IMG/VR virus record: IMGVR_UViG_3300018429_000002
Span: 1 to 64,000 of that record
Origin: a virus
Strand: one strand, 5' to 3'
DNA length: 64,000 bases
Shown: positions 6,293 through 12,513 of the stretch, piece by piece
How positions within the stretch are numbered: position 1 is the stretch's first letter
Layout: each line of letters opens with the position of its first letter
Position numbers and translations under genes: made by a program
Notes under the pieces: model-generated
Told to the model about the DNA's origin: nothing
The model's input: the letters and a program-made list of their open reading frames with translations, nothing else
The model's database searches: none

Positions 6293-6553
6293 TTACTGGA
6301 GTTTTGCGGGTCGACCACGGTCGACGGCCCTCACAATCTTGATCGGTCTACTCACTGGAGCAAATTCCAACTTCGGCGGCAATTTTTTCTTCCTTGATTC
6401 CCTTTTCCAATGATGCTTTTGCGCGCACTTGTAATGCGCCATCTTCCCGTTTTCCGCCCGAGCATAAATCGCCCCCGCCTTAAATCCCTTCCGGCAAAGA
6501 CAGCACCTCTGTGTTGGACAGTCCCAAGTAATCCTAGCTACGTGGTAAATCAT
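6293..6553 (-). CDS. Minus-strand Cys-rich small protein
   Basis: 86 residues. CCLCRKGFKAGAIYARAENG followed by AHYKC gives C-C-x-C ... H-x2-C, a plausible single zinc site, and the tail is very basic. It is isolated on the minus strand. Perfect GTCGAC-centred palindromes lie just beyond its stop (6241-6250) and in its last codons (6308-6325). The upstream side has only a weak ribosome site (TGAGGTT). The zinc pattern argues it is real, but the case is modest. Confidence 0.5.
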   Translation of the reverse strand: MIYHVARITWDCPTQRCCLCRKGFKAGAIYARAENGKMAHYKCAQKHHWKRESRKKKLPPKLEFAPVSRPIKIVRAVDRGRPAKLQ

Positions 6554-6971
6554 AAGAACCTCAGAAGTTCAGAGTTTAGGTGAACGGTACGGTGAACGCG
6601 GGTTGCCCTTTCCTTTCAGGTTGAGGCAGTGCCAATGCTGAAAGGTTATCGGGGCCGCGAATTATGTTGCTGCTGTGAACGTATACGGCTTATCGCGCAC
6701 TGATTAACTCTCGACGGTGCTCAAGTCCTGCATTACCACCGTGCGCCGTGTTCAGGGCGCATTTGAGCGTGTGCCAACAGGGACGGGTAGCCCGCGCAGC
6801 CAATCAGTAAGCTGCGAAGGATTTGGCCTCCAACCTTTGAGATGAACAGCAACATTTGAAACAGGAGTTGAGCGAGGATTCTGGTAGGAATCGCATCACT
6901 CCAACTCGAACAGAAAAAGAGTACCGCACTTCTGCCGTTTAAGTTTTTCCTCGCTTCAGTCTGAGTCGTGG
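6554..6971. other. Long intergenic region, no gene supported
   Basis: Some 420 nt with no ORF carrying a start and ribosome site. GC-rich complementary stretches are present (for example CACGGTGGTA-like segments near 6712-6745) but no promoter-terminator pair is clear. It ends at the TATACT box of the next unit. Confidence 0.4.
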
Positions 6972-7070
6972 TATACTTTGGCCCTGTCGCACCTAGGCAT
7001 CCGACTCGAACGCATCTACGGCCCGCCCGTCTCACGATTGGCGGGCTTAGGTGTGCATGGAGGTCGAGAC
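6972..7070 (+). promoter_or_regulatory. Promoter and structured 5' leader of the 7071 gene
   Basis: Extended -10 TGGTATACT (TATACT 6972-6977). The roughly 85-nt leader folds as CACCTA...TAGGTG enclosing a perfect 7-bp stem GCCCGCC/GGCGGGC, then releases the ribosome site GGAGG. This could be a regulatory leader; no known riboswitch class was recognised. Confidence 0.5.
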
Positions 7071-7616
7071 ATGAAACGCCGAATAAAAAACGCTTACGAC
7101 GCGTGGTGGTTTTTGCACGAACACCCAAAGTTCATCCGTAGGGAGCGCGATCCGCTTGCGCCAGAAGACCTTGAAGAGGCCGAGAAACCCGCATCCAAAC
7201 CGAAGGATGGCGATATCATTGGAAAGATGATGGGCCGACGTAAGGGCTTTCGTGTGATTAAAGATAAGGGCGGCAATTATTGGCGAGAATGGAACGTAAC
7301 AATCCCCGCAGTCTCGGAGAACCTAGACATTCACTATGCACGAGTGGACAAGCGCGGCAGAATCAACAAAGACGAAAGCCAAAATCAATTCATGGCCTGC
7401 TGGCTGGAGTTTGGTCAAGTGGTTTACGGCCATCACGGAGACGGGGAGAAGTGGCGCGGCACGGAACGGGCGTACAAGATGCACTATCACGATGTGGATC
7501 TGGATTGCGGTGCGCCGACGTTTGATGAAGCGCTAATCAAGCTGGCGAGACTTGTTCAGAAGAAGTTCGGGGACTTCCCCGTTCAGGCGTGGCAAGTCTC
7601 TGGACATCCCAAATAG
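7071..7616 (+). CDS. Phage hypothetical protein (181 residues)
   Basis: ATG with GGAGGTCGAGAC upstream; the structured leader rules out earlier starts. Basic N-terminus (MKRRIKNAYDAWWFLHEHP), central beta-rich part (GFRVIKDKGGNYWREWNVTI), C-terminal helix with EALIKLARLVQKKFG. The style is that of an orphan phage protein. It ends, like the gene at 3524, with an HPK stop inside repeat R2. Confidence 0.75.
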   Translation: MKRRIKNAYDAWWFLHEHPKFIRRERDPLAPEDLEEAEKPASKPKDGDIIGKMMGRRKGFRVIKDKGGNYWREWNVTIPAVSENLDIHYARVDKRGRINKDESQNQFMACWLEFGQVVYGHHGDGEKWRGTERAYKMHYHDVDLDCGAPTFDEALIKLARLVQKKFGDFPVQAWQVSGHPK

Positions 7617-7650
7617 TTCATATCCAGTAGGTCAACTTCGTAGTAAAATA
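7608..7650 (+). repeat. Repeat R2, copy 2
   Basis: Identical 43 nt to 3817-3859, with -10 TAAAAT at 7644-7649. No start codon follows here; it feeds non-coding unit H, showing that the repeat carries promoter function independent of the downstream gene. Confidence 0.7.
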
Positions 7651-7840
7651 CGAACCTCGATTCTTGGTGTAAATCGGTGGGGGACGCCCCAAAGCATGCT
7701 CGGTTTGGTCCGAGTGGTGAGGAAGGATAAAAGGGAGAGACGGCGCATCGAAGGCGGGCTTAGCGGTTCGGTAGAGATGCAATGCTGGAACGACGTGAAA
7801 TCCCCGTTGATCGATACCTCAGGATCGACCAATTATTACC
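7644..7840 (+). ncRNA. RNA unit H: structured RNA driven by R2
   Basis: From the R2 promoter box a ~180-nt gene-free transcript contains GATT/AATC, TGGGG/CCCCA with a 4-nt loop, CTCGG/CCGAG, GCATC/GATGC and a terminal stem TTGATCGAT (7807-7815) / ATCGACCAA (7824-7832, one mismatch) followed by TTATTA. The density of stems argues for a functional RNA. The termination signal is weak. Confidence 0.45.
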
Positions 7841-7844
7841 CCGC

Positions 7845-7871
7845 AACAATGTATCCCTGATACAATTCCCC
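7845..7871 (+). repeat. Repeat R3, copy 2, starting unit I
   Basis: 27 nt with one difference from 4211-4237; palindrome TGTATC/GATACA and -10-like TACAAT (7861-7866). About 100 nt of gene-free sequence (7872-7970, partly complementary CTGGGG and CCCCTTCAG) follows before the next promoter. Confidence 0.55.
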
Positions 7872-7971
7872 TGCGTCTGGGGTGTAAAAGCGGACAACGA
7901 TGCGAGCAAGTAATGCGTCAGGCGCCCCCTTCAGACTTCAGATTGACTGCTACGAAAGGGGTGGGAAGGTT

Positions 7972-8138
7972 TATAATATCGGCATTGAATTGCGGCAGCG
8001 TGGAAGGTCACGCTACTGAGTATCGGGATAGGGAGAAGCGGCAGGTTCCCGAGATGCTAGCTAAGAGCCGTCCAACGGCAGAACGCCACTCGACGCTTCA
8101 ATAGTCGGTATCAAGCCCGACCCGCAATTCAATATTTT
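7972..8138 (+). ncRNA. RNA unit J: 148-nt RNA closed by an 11-bp terminal stem and T-like arm
   Basis: TATAAT (7972-7977) is followed 7 nt later by TTGAATTGCGG (7985-7995), perfectly complementary to CCGCAATTCAA (8122-8132), which is followed by TATTTT. Directly inside the 3' strand is an arm GTCGG-TATCAAGC-CCGAC (8104-8121), resembling a T-arm with an 8-nt loop. Internal hairpins: AGCGTG/CACGCT, TCGGGA/TCCCGA, GCCGT/ACGGC. The layout (terminal stem, T-like arm, large insertion) recalls a miniature tmRNA-type tRNA-like domain, without a recognisable tag ORF. Confidence 0.55.
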
Positions 8139-8169
8139 AGCCACAAGACGGCAAAGGGTAATCAGAGAC

Positions 8170-8397
8170 ATGGATAACGAGATAATTGATCCTCTGAACT
8201 TAGCGTGCGGCTGCTCGTTCACGCCGGAAGGAAGTCATTTGCGCATGTGCGAAGAGGCAGGGCGATTGCGAGCGGTTAAGAATGAGGTAAATCTAAAGGC
8301 GTGGCTGGACCACAACAAAGGTTCGCAGCCTACGCTACTTGTTGCCCAAAGGTTAGCGCGACTGAGATTGAATCCAGACACCAATGGGATGGTGTAA
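8170..8397 (+). CDS. Small Cys/His protein
   Basis: 75 residues. CGCSFTPEGSHLRMCEEAGRL gives C-x-C-x8-H-x3-C, a compact potential zinc site often seen in orphan phage proteins. The rest is basic (VAQRLARLRLNPDTNG). The last codons overlap the tRNA-like element at 8382. Confidence 0.7.
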   Translation: MDNEIIDPLNLACGCSFTPEGSHLRMCEEAGRLRAVKNEVNLKAWLDHNKGSQPTLLVAQRLARLRLNPDTNGMV

Positions 8398-8441
8398 CAG
8401 GTAGCATGTCGAAAGGCGGTGTCGGTTCAAGTCCGACTCCT
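8382..8441 (+). ncRNA. Mini tRNA-like element with GAAA hairpin in place of the anticodon arm
   Basis: A perfect T-arm GTCGG-TTCAAGT-CCGAC (8421-8437) and a D-arm GTGT-AACAGGTA-GCAT (8391-8406) flank only 14 nt, which can form GTC-GAAA-GGC. Five acceptor pairs (TGGGA with TCCTA, one G-U) close it and two end pairs fail. It overlaps the 3' end of one gene and abuts the ribosome site (AAAGGTG) of the next. It may be a tRNA remnant or a cis-acting translational control. Confidence 0.5.
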
Positions 8442-8453
8442 AAAGGTGAAATC

Positions 8454-8621
8454 ATGGAAGACGAGAAACAGACCCCACTTTTTTTGGCAGAAGGCATTGC
8501 CGACTTAGAGGGCAAAGACTTGCAATGCAAAGTAGTTGATGCTGACGGCGTTCCCGTGCCGATGGTAGTTGAAACAGTGCTGGTCGTATTCAGTGAGGGG
8601 CAGCAGGCCACAGGCGAGTAA
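8454..8621 (+). CDS. Small acidic phage protein
   Basis: 55 residues from ATG 8454, with AAAGGTGAAATC upstream, which overlaps the end of the tRNA-like element. Beta-rich (LQCKVVDADGVPVPMVVETV) with an acidic N-terminus. Longer in-frame readings would run through the tRNA-like element and are rejected. Confidence 0.65.
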   Translation: MEDEKQTPLFLAEGIADLEGKDLQCKVVDADGVPVPMVVETVLVVFSEGQQATGE

Positions 8622-8625
8622 CCTT

Positions 8626-8901
8626 ATGGAAGACCAGCCAATCAAGATTCACGCAGTGGACGTTCAGGACTTCGGCACGGGCACCATAAGCACGCCTTGG
8701 GTTCCGCCATTGGACGGAGATGAGCGCGAGCGTCGGAATCCCAGTTATCTGTGCTTACTGGATCTACTGGTGTACGTCACGGGCAAGGACGCAGACTACT
8801 GGGCCGTGTACACCTACGGAGAATTGATCGCCGCTGCGCTTGAGGCGTTAACGGCGGAGCAAGCGCGGATCCGCCCCGCTTCTACTGCTACAGGTGAGTA
8901 A
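8626..8901 (+). CDS. Phage hypothetical protein (91 residues)
   Basis: ATG 8626 follows the previous stop by four bases; CAGGCGAG lies in the preceding end. The C-terminal half is helical (GELIAAALEALTAEQARI). Its last codons (ATGE) repeat those of the upstream gene, and the CAGGTGAGTAAC around the stop serves the next start. Confidence 0.7.
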   Translation: MEDQPIKIHAVDVQDFGTGTISTPWVPPLDGDERERRNPSYLCLLDLLVYVTGKDADYWAVYTYGELIAAALEALTAEQARIRPASTATGE

Positions 8902-8903
8902 CA

Positions 8904-9044
8904 ATGAAGGACAAGCCTGAACCTGACCAGGCGGTTGATCCTAAACTGGCAGAGGCTAGGCGTTTCGGTAAACGGAAGTGGAGTAATGGAGACCAGCGAA
9001 CTCAACCAGGACGGTGTGATTGGCGGCAGGCTGATCCGACTTAA
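8904..9044 (+). CDS. 46-residue basic peptide
   Basis: ATG 8904 with ribosome site GGTGAG in the preceding codons. Hydrophilic and Arg/Lys-rich (LAEARRFGKRKWSNG). It overlaps the next small ORF (8986) in another frame; both may be translated, as the spacing and overlaps are typical of this operon. Confidence 0.45.
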   Translation: MKDKPEPDQAVDPKLAEARRFGKRKWSNGDQRTQPGRCDWRQADPT

Positions 9045-9084
9045 AGGCAAACAGCATGACTGCTGCTGGCAGTTAAGAAGTTAA
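8986..9084 (+). CDS. 32-residue peptide, coupled to 9084
   Basis: ATG 8986 just after GGAGTA; reads METSELNQDGVIGGRLIRLK then KQHDCCWQLRS. Its TAA overlaps the ATG of the next gene (TAATG), an arrangement that favours reinitiation. Overlaps the 8904 ORF out of frame. Confidence 0.4.
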   Translation: METSELNQDGVIGGRLIRLKGKQHDCCWQLRS

Positions 9085-9500
9085 TGGAAATCGCGAGAGA
9101 TTGGCTTGGTAGGCGGGCAGTTGTGCAGGTCGCGCCTGGCGTTCGCGCAAAGTTCCTCCTGAAGTATCAAACTTTGGTTGTTGGAACTCTAAGCGTAGAG
9201 GATGGAATCTGGCAGTTTGATTATTCTGAGGAATTTAAACAAGACGGACAACTACGTCCGCTAGTTGAATTCCCGGAATTAGACATATCTTATCAAAGCG
9301 CAGATTTGTGGCAGTTCTTTGCGATGCGAATCCCCAGCGCCGAACAACCGGAGGTCGAGGAAATTCTTCGACGTGAGGAGATCCTAGAGGATGATGCCGT
9401 AGGGCTGCTTAGACGGTTTGGTAAACGCACGATTGCCAACCCGTTCGAGTTGACAGTAGCTGAATTTCCTCCTTCCCCTGCCTACCGAGTTGTGCTATAA
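9084..9500 (+). CDS. HipA N-terminal-like protein
   Basis: 138 residues. The order VGTLSVEDGIWQFDYSEEF, then PLVEFPEL, YQSADLWQFFAMRIPS and LLRRFGKRTIANPFE resembles the N-terminal subdomain of HipA-type proteins (G-x-L, F-x-Y, F-P, L-FF, LL-x-FG). No kinase domain follows, so this would be a stand-alone N-domain, possibly a modulator of a host HipA system. Structured RNA follows immediately. Confidence 0.4.
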   Translation: MEIARDWLGRRAVVQVAPGVRAKFLLKYQTLVVGTLSVEDGIWQFDYSEEFKQDGQLRPLVEFPELDISYQSADLWQFFAMRIPSAEQPEVEEILRREEILEDDAVGLLRRFGKRTIANPFELTVAEFPPSPAYRVVL

Positions 9501-9650
9501 ACACACCGCGAGGTGCACCATCGGAGCCGATTCATAAGATCGGCCCCGATCCGGTGTCGCGGATATGCGAATGTCCCTCTCTCGTAACGATCAAGGGGCT
9601 TCGGCGTTCAGTTGCCGCAAGTGACTAAGAACCCGGAGCCTTATTGATCT
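9501..9650 (+). ncRNA. RNA unit L: nested stems after the HipA-N-like gene
   Basis: ACACCG (9501-9506) pairs with CGGTGT near 9551; inside lie GGTGCACC, ATCGG/CCGAT and GCCGAT/ATCGGC. A second domain pairs GGCTTCGG with CCGGAGCC (8 pairs, one G-U) followed by TTATTGATC and a T/C-rich stretch (9650-9661). No ORF with a ribosome site is present in 9501-9748. No promoter box was found, so it may be a 3' UTR structure or terminator. Confidence 0.45.
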
Positions 9651-9748
9651 CCTTCCTTTTACACCCGAACCCATGGTGTGGTGAAAATCGGCAGGCTGAT
9701 TCCCTCCCTCAGAAATAAACCCGCCAAAGCGTGTAACCTATTGGTTGC

Positions 9749-9940
9749 ATGGCTCACAACCCGAAAGACAAACACGACAAAACACTAGCCCCTGGTGATT
9801 CAGTAATCATCCGGGCGAAGGTATCAGACGTGTCTCGCGTAGGGACAAAGGTGTTCCTTGAGACCGTCGAGAATCGGGAAGGGGTTCCAAAACTCCCGTC
9901 GCTGCTTGAGTTGGATGGAAGGCAGGTTGAGAAATGCTAA
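9749..9940 (+). CDS. Small beta-barrel (SH3-like) protein
   Basis: 63 residues. LAPGDSVIIRAKVSDVSRVG then TKVFLETVEN follows the pattern of small SH3/KOW-like barrels. Its stop overlaps the endolysin start in another frame, implying translation together with the lysin. Exact role unknown. Confidence 0.65.
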   Translation: MAHNPKDKHDKTLAPGDSVIIRAKVSDVSRVGTKVFLETVENREGVPKLPSLLELDGRQVEKC

Positions 9941-10953
9941 CGCTTGACCAGCTACGTCAGATCATGCCCAACGCAAAAAGGGCGTCCGAATACTTCCCCT
10001 ACTTAGCTCAGGCGATGGTCGAGTTTGAAATCAATACTCCGCTGCGTGAATCCGCTTTCCTTGCCCAGTTGGCTCATGAATCGGGCGAACTAAAACACAT
10101 GGAGGAGATTGCTTCCGGCTCAGCATACGAAGGCCGCAAAGACCTTGGCAACACTGAACCAGGAGACGGCAAGCGCTTTAAGGGGCGCGGGCCGATCCAG
10201 TTGACCGGGCGCGCAAATTACAAGAAATACGGCGAACTGCTCAAACTGAATCTAGTCGACTTCCCCCTGATTGCCGCCACTCCTGAAGTTGGATTCCGCA
10301 TCGCTGGTCTGTATTGGAAGTTAAACGGGTGCAATCGTGCGGCAGACGCTCAAGACTTCAGAGCGATCACGAAGGCGATCAACGGAGGCTATAACGGACT
10401 GGATGACCGGATTAAGTATTATGAGCGAGCAAAGAGGGTTCTCGCTGAGCCCGTAGCGGTTAAGACTACGCCTTCTGTAATTGGAGCAATAGGCGCACCC
10501 GCGCTTGGGCAAATTCCGCCCGTAGGGATTCCAGCAGAAGATGCGCCACAAGACACGGCCACGCCGGCGGCTGCAAAGCCAGACAATCCGACACCCCAAA
10601 ACATTACGCTTCAGCCGACCGTAGCGGACAATGCGACCGCAAAGAAAAGTTTATGGGCGACAGTATGGGCGGCTCCTGCGCTAATCGGCACTTGGGCGCT
10701 GACGAACATTGAAAGGGTTTTCGGCTGGCTAACAGGTATCAAGATGCCCACGATTGATCCTCAGACGCAGAGGATCGTGCTCATAGGTGTGGCTGTGATT
10801 ATCGCGCTGTTTATCATCAGGCAGATCGTTGGGAAAGTGATTGCGGAAGTGGGAGCGATTGTTATCACGCTGCGGTCAATGAAGTATCACGCGGACCCGG
10901 TGACTAACAATGTCAAGATTGCATCCCCAGCACCAGCGGAGGAAGCGAAATGA
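9934..10953 (+). CDS. GH19 endolysin with C-terminal membrane anchor
   Basis: 339 residues. Residues 1-175 are a glycoside hydrolase 19 (chitinase-fold) lysozyme: catalytic Glu49 in AQLAHESGEL, second Glu near 57-58, and FKGRGPIQLTGRANY (82-96). Such enzymes cut the glycan of peptidoglycan at the end of infection. A Pro/Thr/Ala-rich linker (180-225) leads to two hydrophobic segments (about 228-240 and 282-304, RIVLIGVAVIIALFIIRQIV). GH19 phage lysins are usually soluble; the C-terminal spans suggest a tethered enzyme or a fused holin-like module. Confidence 0.85.
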   Translation: MLTLDQLRQIMPNAKRASEYFPYLAQAMVEFEINTPLRESAFLAQLAHESGELKHMEEIASGSAYEGRKDLGNTEPGDGKRFKGRGPIQLTGRANYKKYGELLKLNLVDFPLIAATPEVGFRIAGLYWKLNGCNRAADAQDFRAITKAINGGYNGLDDRIKYYERAKRVLAEPVAVKTTPSVIGAIGAPALGQIPPVGIPAEDAPQDTATPAAAKPDNPTPQNITLQPTVADNATAKKSLWATVWAAPALIGTWALTNIERVFGWLTGIKMPTIDPQTQRIVLIGVAVIIALFIIRQIVGKVIAEVGAIVITLRSMKYHADPVTNNVKIASPAPAEEAK

Positions 10954-10957
10954 ACCG

Positions 10958-11155
10958 CTATTTTCCTTTCCTAGTTGGGCCGCGTTGGATCTTGCGCTTT
11001 TCCAGCCGCCTTACGTCAGCGTCGGAAAGGATCACTGACCGGCCAATCGTCTGGACTGGAACGATCCCCAGTTCCTTGATTAACTGTTGGACGCGCCTTG
11101 TTGACGTGCCGAGCTTGGCGGCGATTGCAGTTGTGGTAGCTATCCAGTTCGTCAC
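10958..11155 (-). CDS. Helix-turn-helix DNA-binding protein
   Basis: 65 residues. ATTTAIAAKLGTSTRRVQQL forms a clear helix-turn-helix, followed by a wing-like VQTIGRSVILSDADVRRLE typical of small MerR/excisionase-type binders. Second gene of a minus-strand pair, two bases after 11157-11525 in the direction of transcription. Probably a local regulator. Confidence 0.7.
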   Translation of the reverse strand: MTNWIATTTAIAAKLGTSTRRVQQLIKELGIVPVQTIGRSVILSDADVRRLEKRKIQRGPTRKGK

Positions 11156-11156
11156 C

Positions 11157-11525
11157 TTATACCTCCACTTCCGCGACTACCTTGCCCGAAGTCGTGATTG
11201 CGTAGATGTGGCCTTCTTGAACGTCGTCGGCATCAACTTCCGCGAAGTAAACCTCCGAACCGGCCGCGCATCCGCCTTCGTCGCAAGAGCTGTCCGAGTG
11301 GCCGTAAACTCCGCGTTCGGTAACTCGCGTTACGTGGAAGTTCTCGCCAAGCCCGGCTTCGATCATTGCGTGGAAGAGGCTCCAAGAAATTACCTTCTGA
11401 TCGTCGCCGGAAAGGTCGGCGTAGGCGGTCCCAGTCCACTCTTTATCAAGCGTAACGTCGGTTCCGAATTCCTGTTTCCAGCTCTCTGTGGCGCGTTTGA
11501 TTGTTTTTTGTATTCTCTTGTTCAC
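11157..11525 (-). CDS. Minus-strand protein of unknown function
   Basis: 122 residues from a GTG (complement 11523-11525) with a strong site GAAGGAGATAAAGACC; a longer reading from 11561 would run through that site. N-terminal basic helix (NKRIQKTIKRATESWKQEFG), Cys pair (SSCDEGGCAAG), acidic C-terminus. Expressed from its own promoter (11566-11595), independent of the rightward genes. Confidence 0.65.
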   Translation of the reverse strand: MNKRIQKTIKRATESWKQEFGTDVTLDKEWTGTAYADLSGDDQKVISWSLFHAMIEAGLGENFHVTRVTERGVYGHSDSSCDEGGCAAGSEVYFAEVDADDVQEGHIYAITTSGKVVAEVEV

Positions 11526-11563
11526 GGTCTTTATCTCCTTCAAGGCGTTTGCTTCGAACAAGA

Positions 11564-11595
11564 AGATACTACGCTACAAACGAAGTATCTGTCAA
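11564..11595 (-). promoter_or_regulatory. Minus promoter with inverted-repeat operator
   Basis: On the minus strand TTGACA (11590-11595) and TAGTAT (11566-11571) are 18 bp apart. AGATACT/AGTATCT arms (11564-11570 and 11584-11590) form an inverted repeat spanning the promoter, a typical repressor site. The flanking AAAGAATT and the -10 are shared with the promoter at 14454-14482. Confidence 0.65.
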
Positions 11596-11659
11596 CACAA
11601 TTCTTTCGGCTGAGGCGAAATATTCTTTGCACTGTCGGATCGGAGGCGGGAGCCGCGTC

Positions 11660-11896
11660 GTGAACCTATTGATTCTCTACTTCCTGATCGGCGGCTTCTG
11701 CGTGGCGGTTTACTCGATGCGCATTCTCGACAGGACATGGCTATCGGAGAAGCGCGGCGATGCGTGGGCCGTGTGGTTTCGAAAGGAAGGCTTACAGTTC
11801 ATTGGCAACAGCTTTGGACTCTTGGTCTTCTGGCTCCCCTGGCTGATTTTGTCAGGGGTGAAGATGATTTGGCAGGGGGAGAGGGCAACTCAGTGA
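11660..11896 (+). CDS. Two-span membrane protein, holin-like topology
   Basis: 78 residues from GTG 11660 (GGAGGCGGGAG upstream). Hydrophobic segments at 2-18 (LLILYFLIGGFCVAVYS) and about 48-66 (SFGLLVFWLPWLILSG) flank a charged loop. The stop overlaps the next GTG (GTGA). Topology would suit a class II holin, but its position after a minus-strand island, rather than next to the lysin, leaves this open. Confidence 0.6.
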   Translation: MNLLILYFLIGGFCVAVYSMRILDRTWLSEKRGDAWAVWFRKEGLQFIGNSFGLLVFWLPWLILSGVKMIWQGERATQ

Positions 11897-11991
11897 AGCC
11901 GATTCGGGAATTGACCGTACTGGACATAATCCCGTTTGCAGTTTTGGCGGCAATCATCGGGCTGCTGGCCTTGAATGCGGCGATTAACTGA
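11893..11991 (+). CDS. 32-residue membrane peptide
   Basis: GTG start overlapping the previous stop. IIPFAVLAAIIGLLALNAAI is one span. Part of a run of very small membrane peptides with overlapping stops and starts (11660-13409). Confidence 0.5.
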   Translation: MKPIRELTVLDIIPFAVLAAIIGLLALNAAIN

Positions 11992-12015
11992 CGTGACGGG
12001 AAGTTGGGCAAGTCA

Positions 12016-12150
12016 ATGAGGGGTACGTTTAGAACCTTACTAGTAAGCGCACTGGGTTTTGCTCTGTATTTAGCGGAGTTAGCGCTTATCGCTAATTACG
12101 TTCTTTATGATTACTGCGCCGCACATCTGTTGTCCGGTTGTTATCCTTAA
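12016..12150 (+). CDS. 44-residue membrane peptide
   Basis: ATG 12016. LLVSALGFALYLAELALIAN is hydrophobic and two Cys lie in the polar tail. Spacing and style match the neighbouring micro-peptides; no family is known. Confidence 0.45.
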   Translation: MRGTFRTLLVSALGFALYLAELALIANYVLYDYCAAHLLSGCYP

Positions 12151-12192
12151 CGAGGGGCAAGTCGAGCGTGATTTGATGCGAGAGACGCGAGC

Positions 12193-12513
12193 ATGACAGA
12201 AGCAGAAGCCACTATCGAAACAATTAAGCTTTTCGGTGAGGACTCTTTCACTGAGTTCGATGATGCGGGTGGGATGGATCGCTATTACGTCGGCGCGCTG
12301 CCATCCGAACAAGGGCCTTATGTAGGTTTCATGGGATTTTCATGGGAAGAAGCATTGGGGTTTGCAAAACTGAGTAAACGAATCGACGAATGCGCCCGCT
12401 GTTGGCATGTTCGCGGTGCTCACGGCCCCAGCAGCGACCACGGAGAGTGTACGCACTATGGTTGCGATTGCCATTCGTTTGCCAACGAGAAGCGAAATGA
12501 CACAGGGAAGTAA
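12193..12513 (+). CDS. Zinc-motif phage protein
   Basis: 106 residues. C-terminal CARCWHVRGAHG then CTHYGCDCHSF gives C-x2-C-x-H-x3-H ... C-x4-C-x-C-x2-F, matching the C-terminal module of the 5686 gene. The N-terminal 60 residues (AEATIETIKLFGEDSFTEFD) are acidic. Probably a structural zinc module; partner unknown. Confidence 0.7.
   Translation: MTEAEATIETIKLFGEDSFTEFDDAGGMDRYYVGALPSEQGPYVGFMGFSWEEALGFAKLSKRIDECARCWHVRGAHGPSSDHGECTHYGCDCHSFANEKRNDTGK

Noticed and set aside
7552-7860. Plus-strand open frame across repeat R2 and unit H
   Set aside because: Begins inside a real gene in another frame and runs through a promoter repeat; no ribosome site.
2449-8441. Ordinary tRNA genes
   Set aside because: Two T-arms are canonical, but neither element has a 5-bp stem with 7-nt anticodon loop, and unit J has an 8-nt T-like loop; they were called tRNA-like only.
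10950-11663. Plus-strand open frame of 237 codons after the endolysin
   Set aside because: Antisense to the HTH gene and the 11157-11525 gene, which have a promoter, operator and strong ribosome site; the plus protein has no recognisable features.
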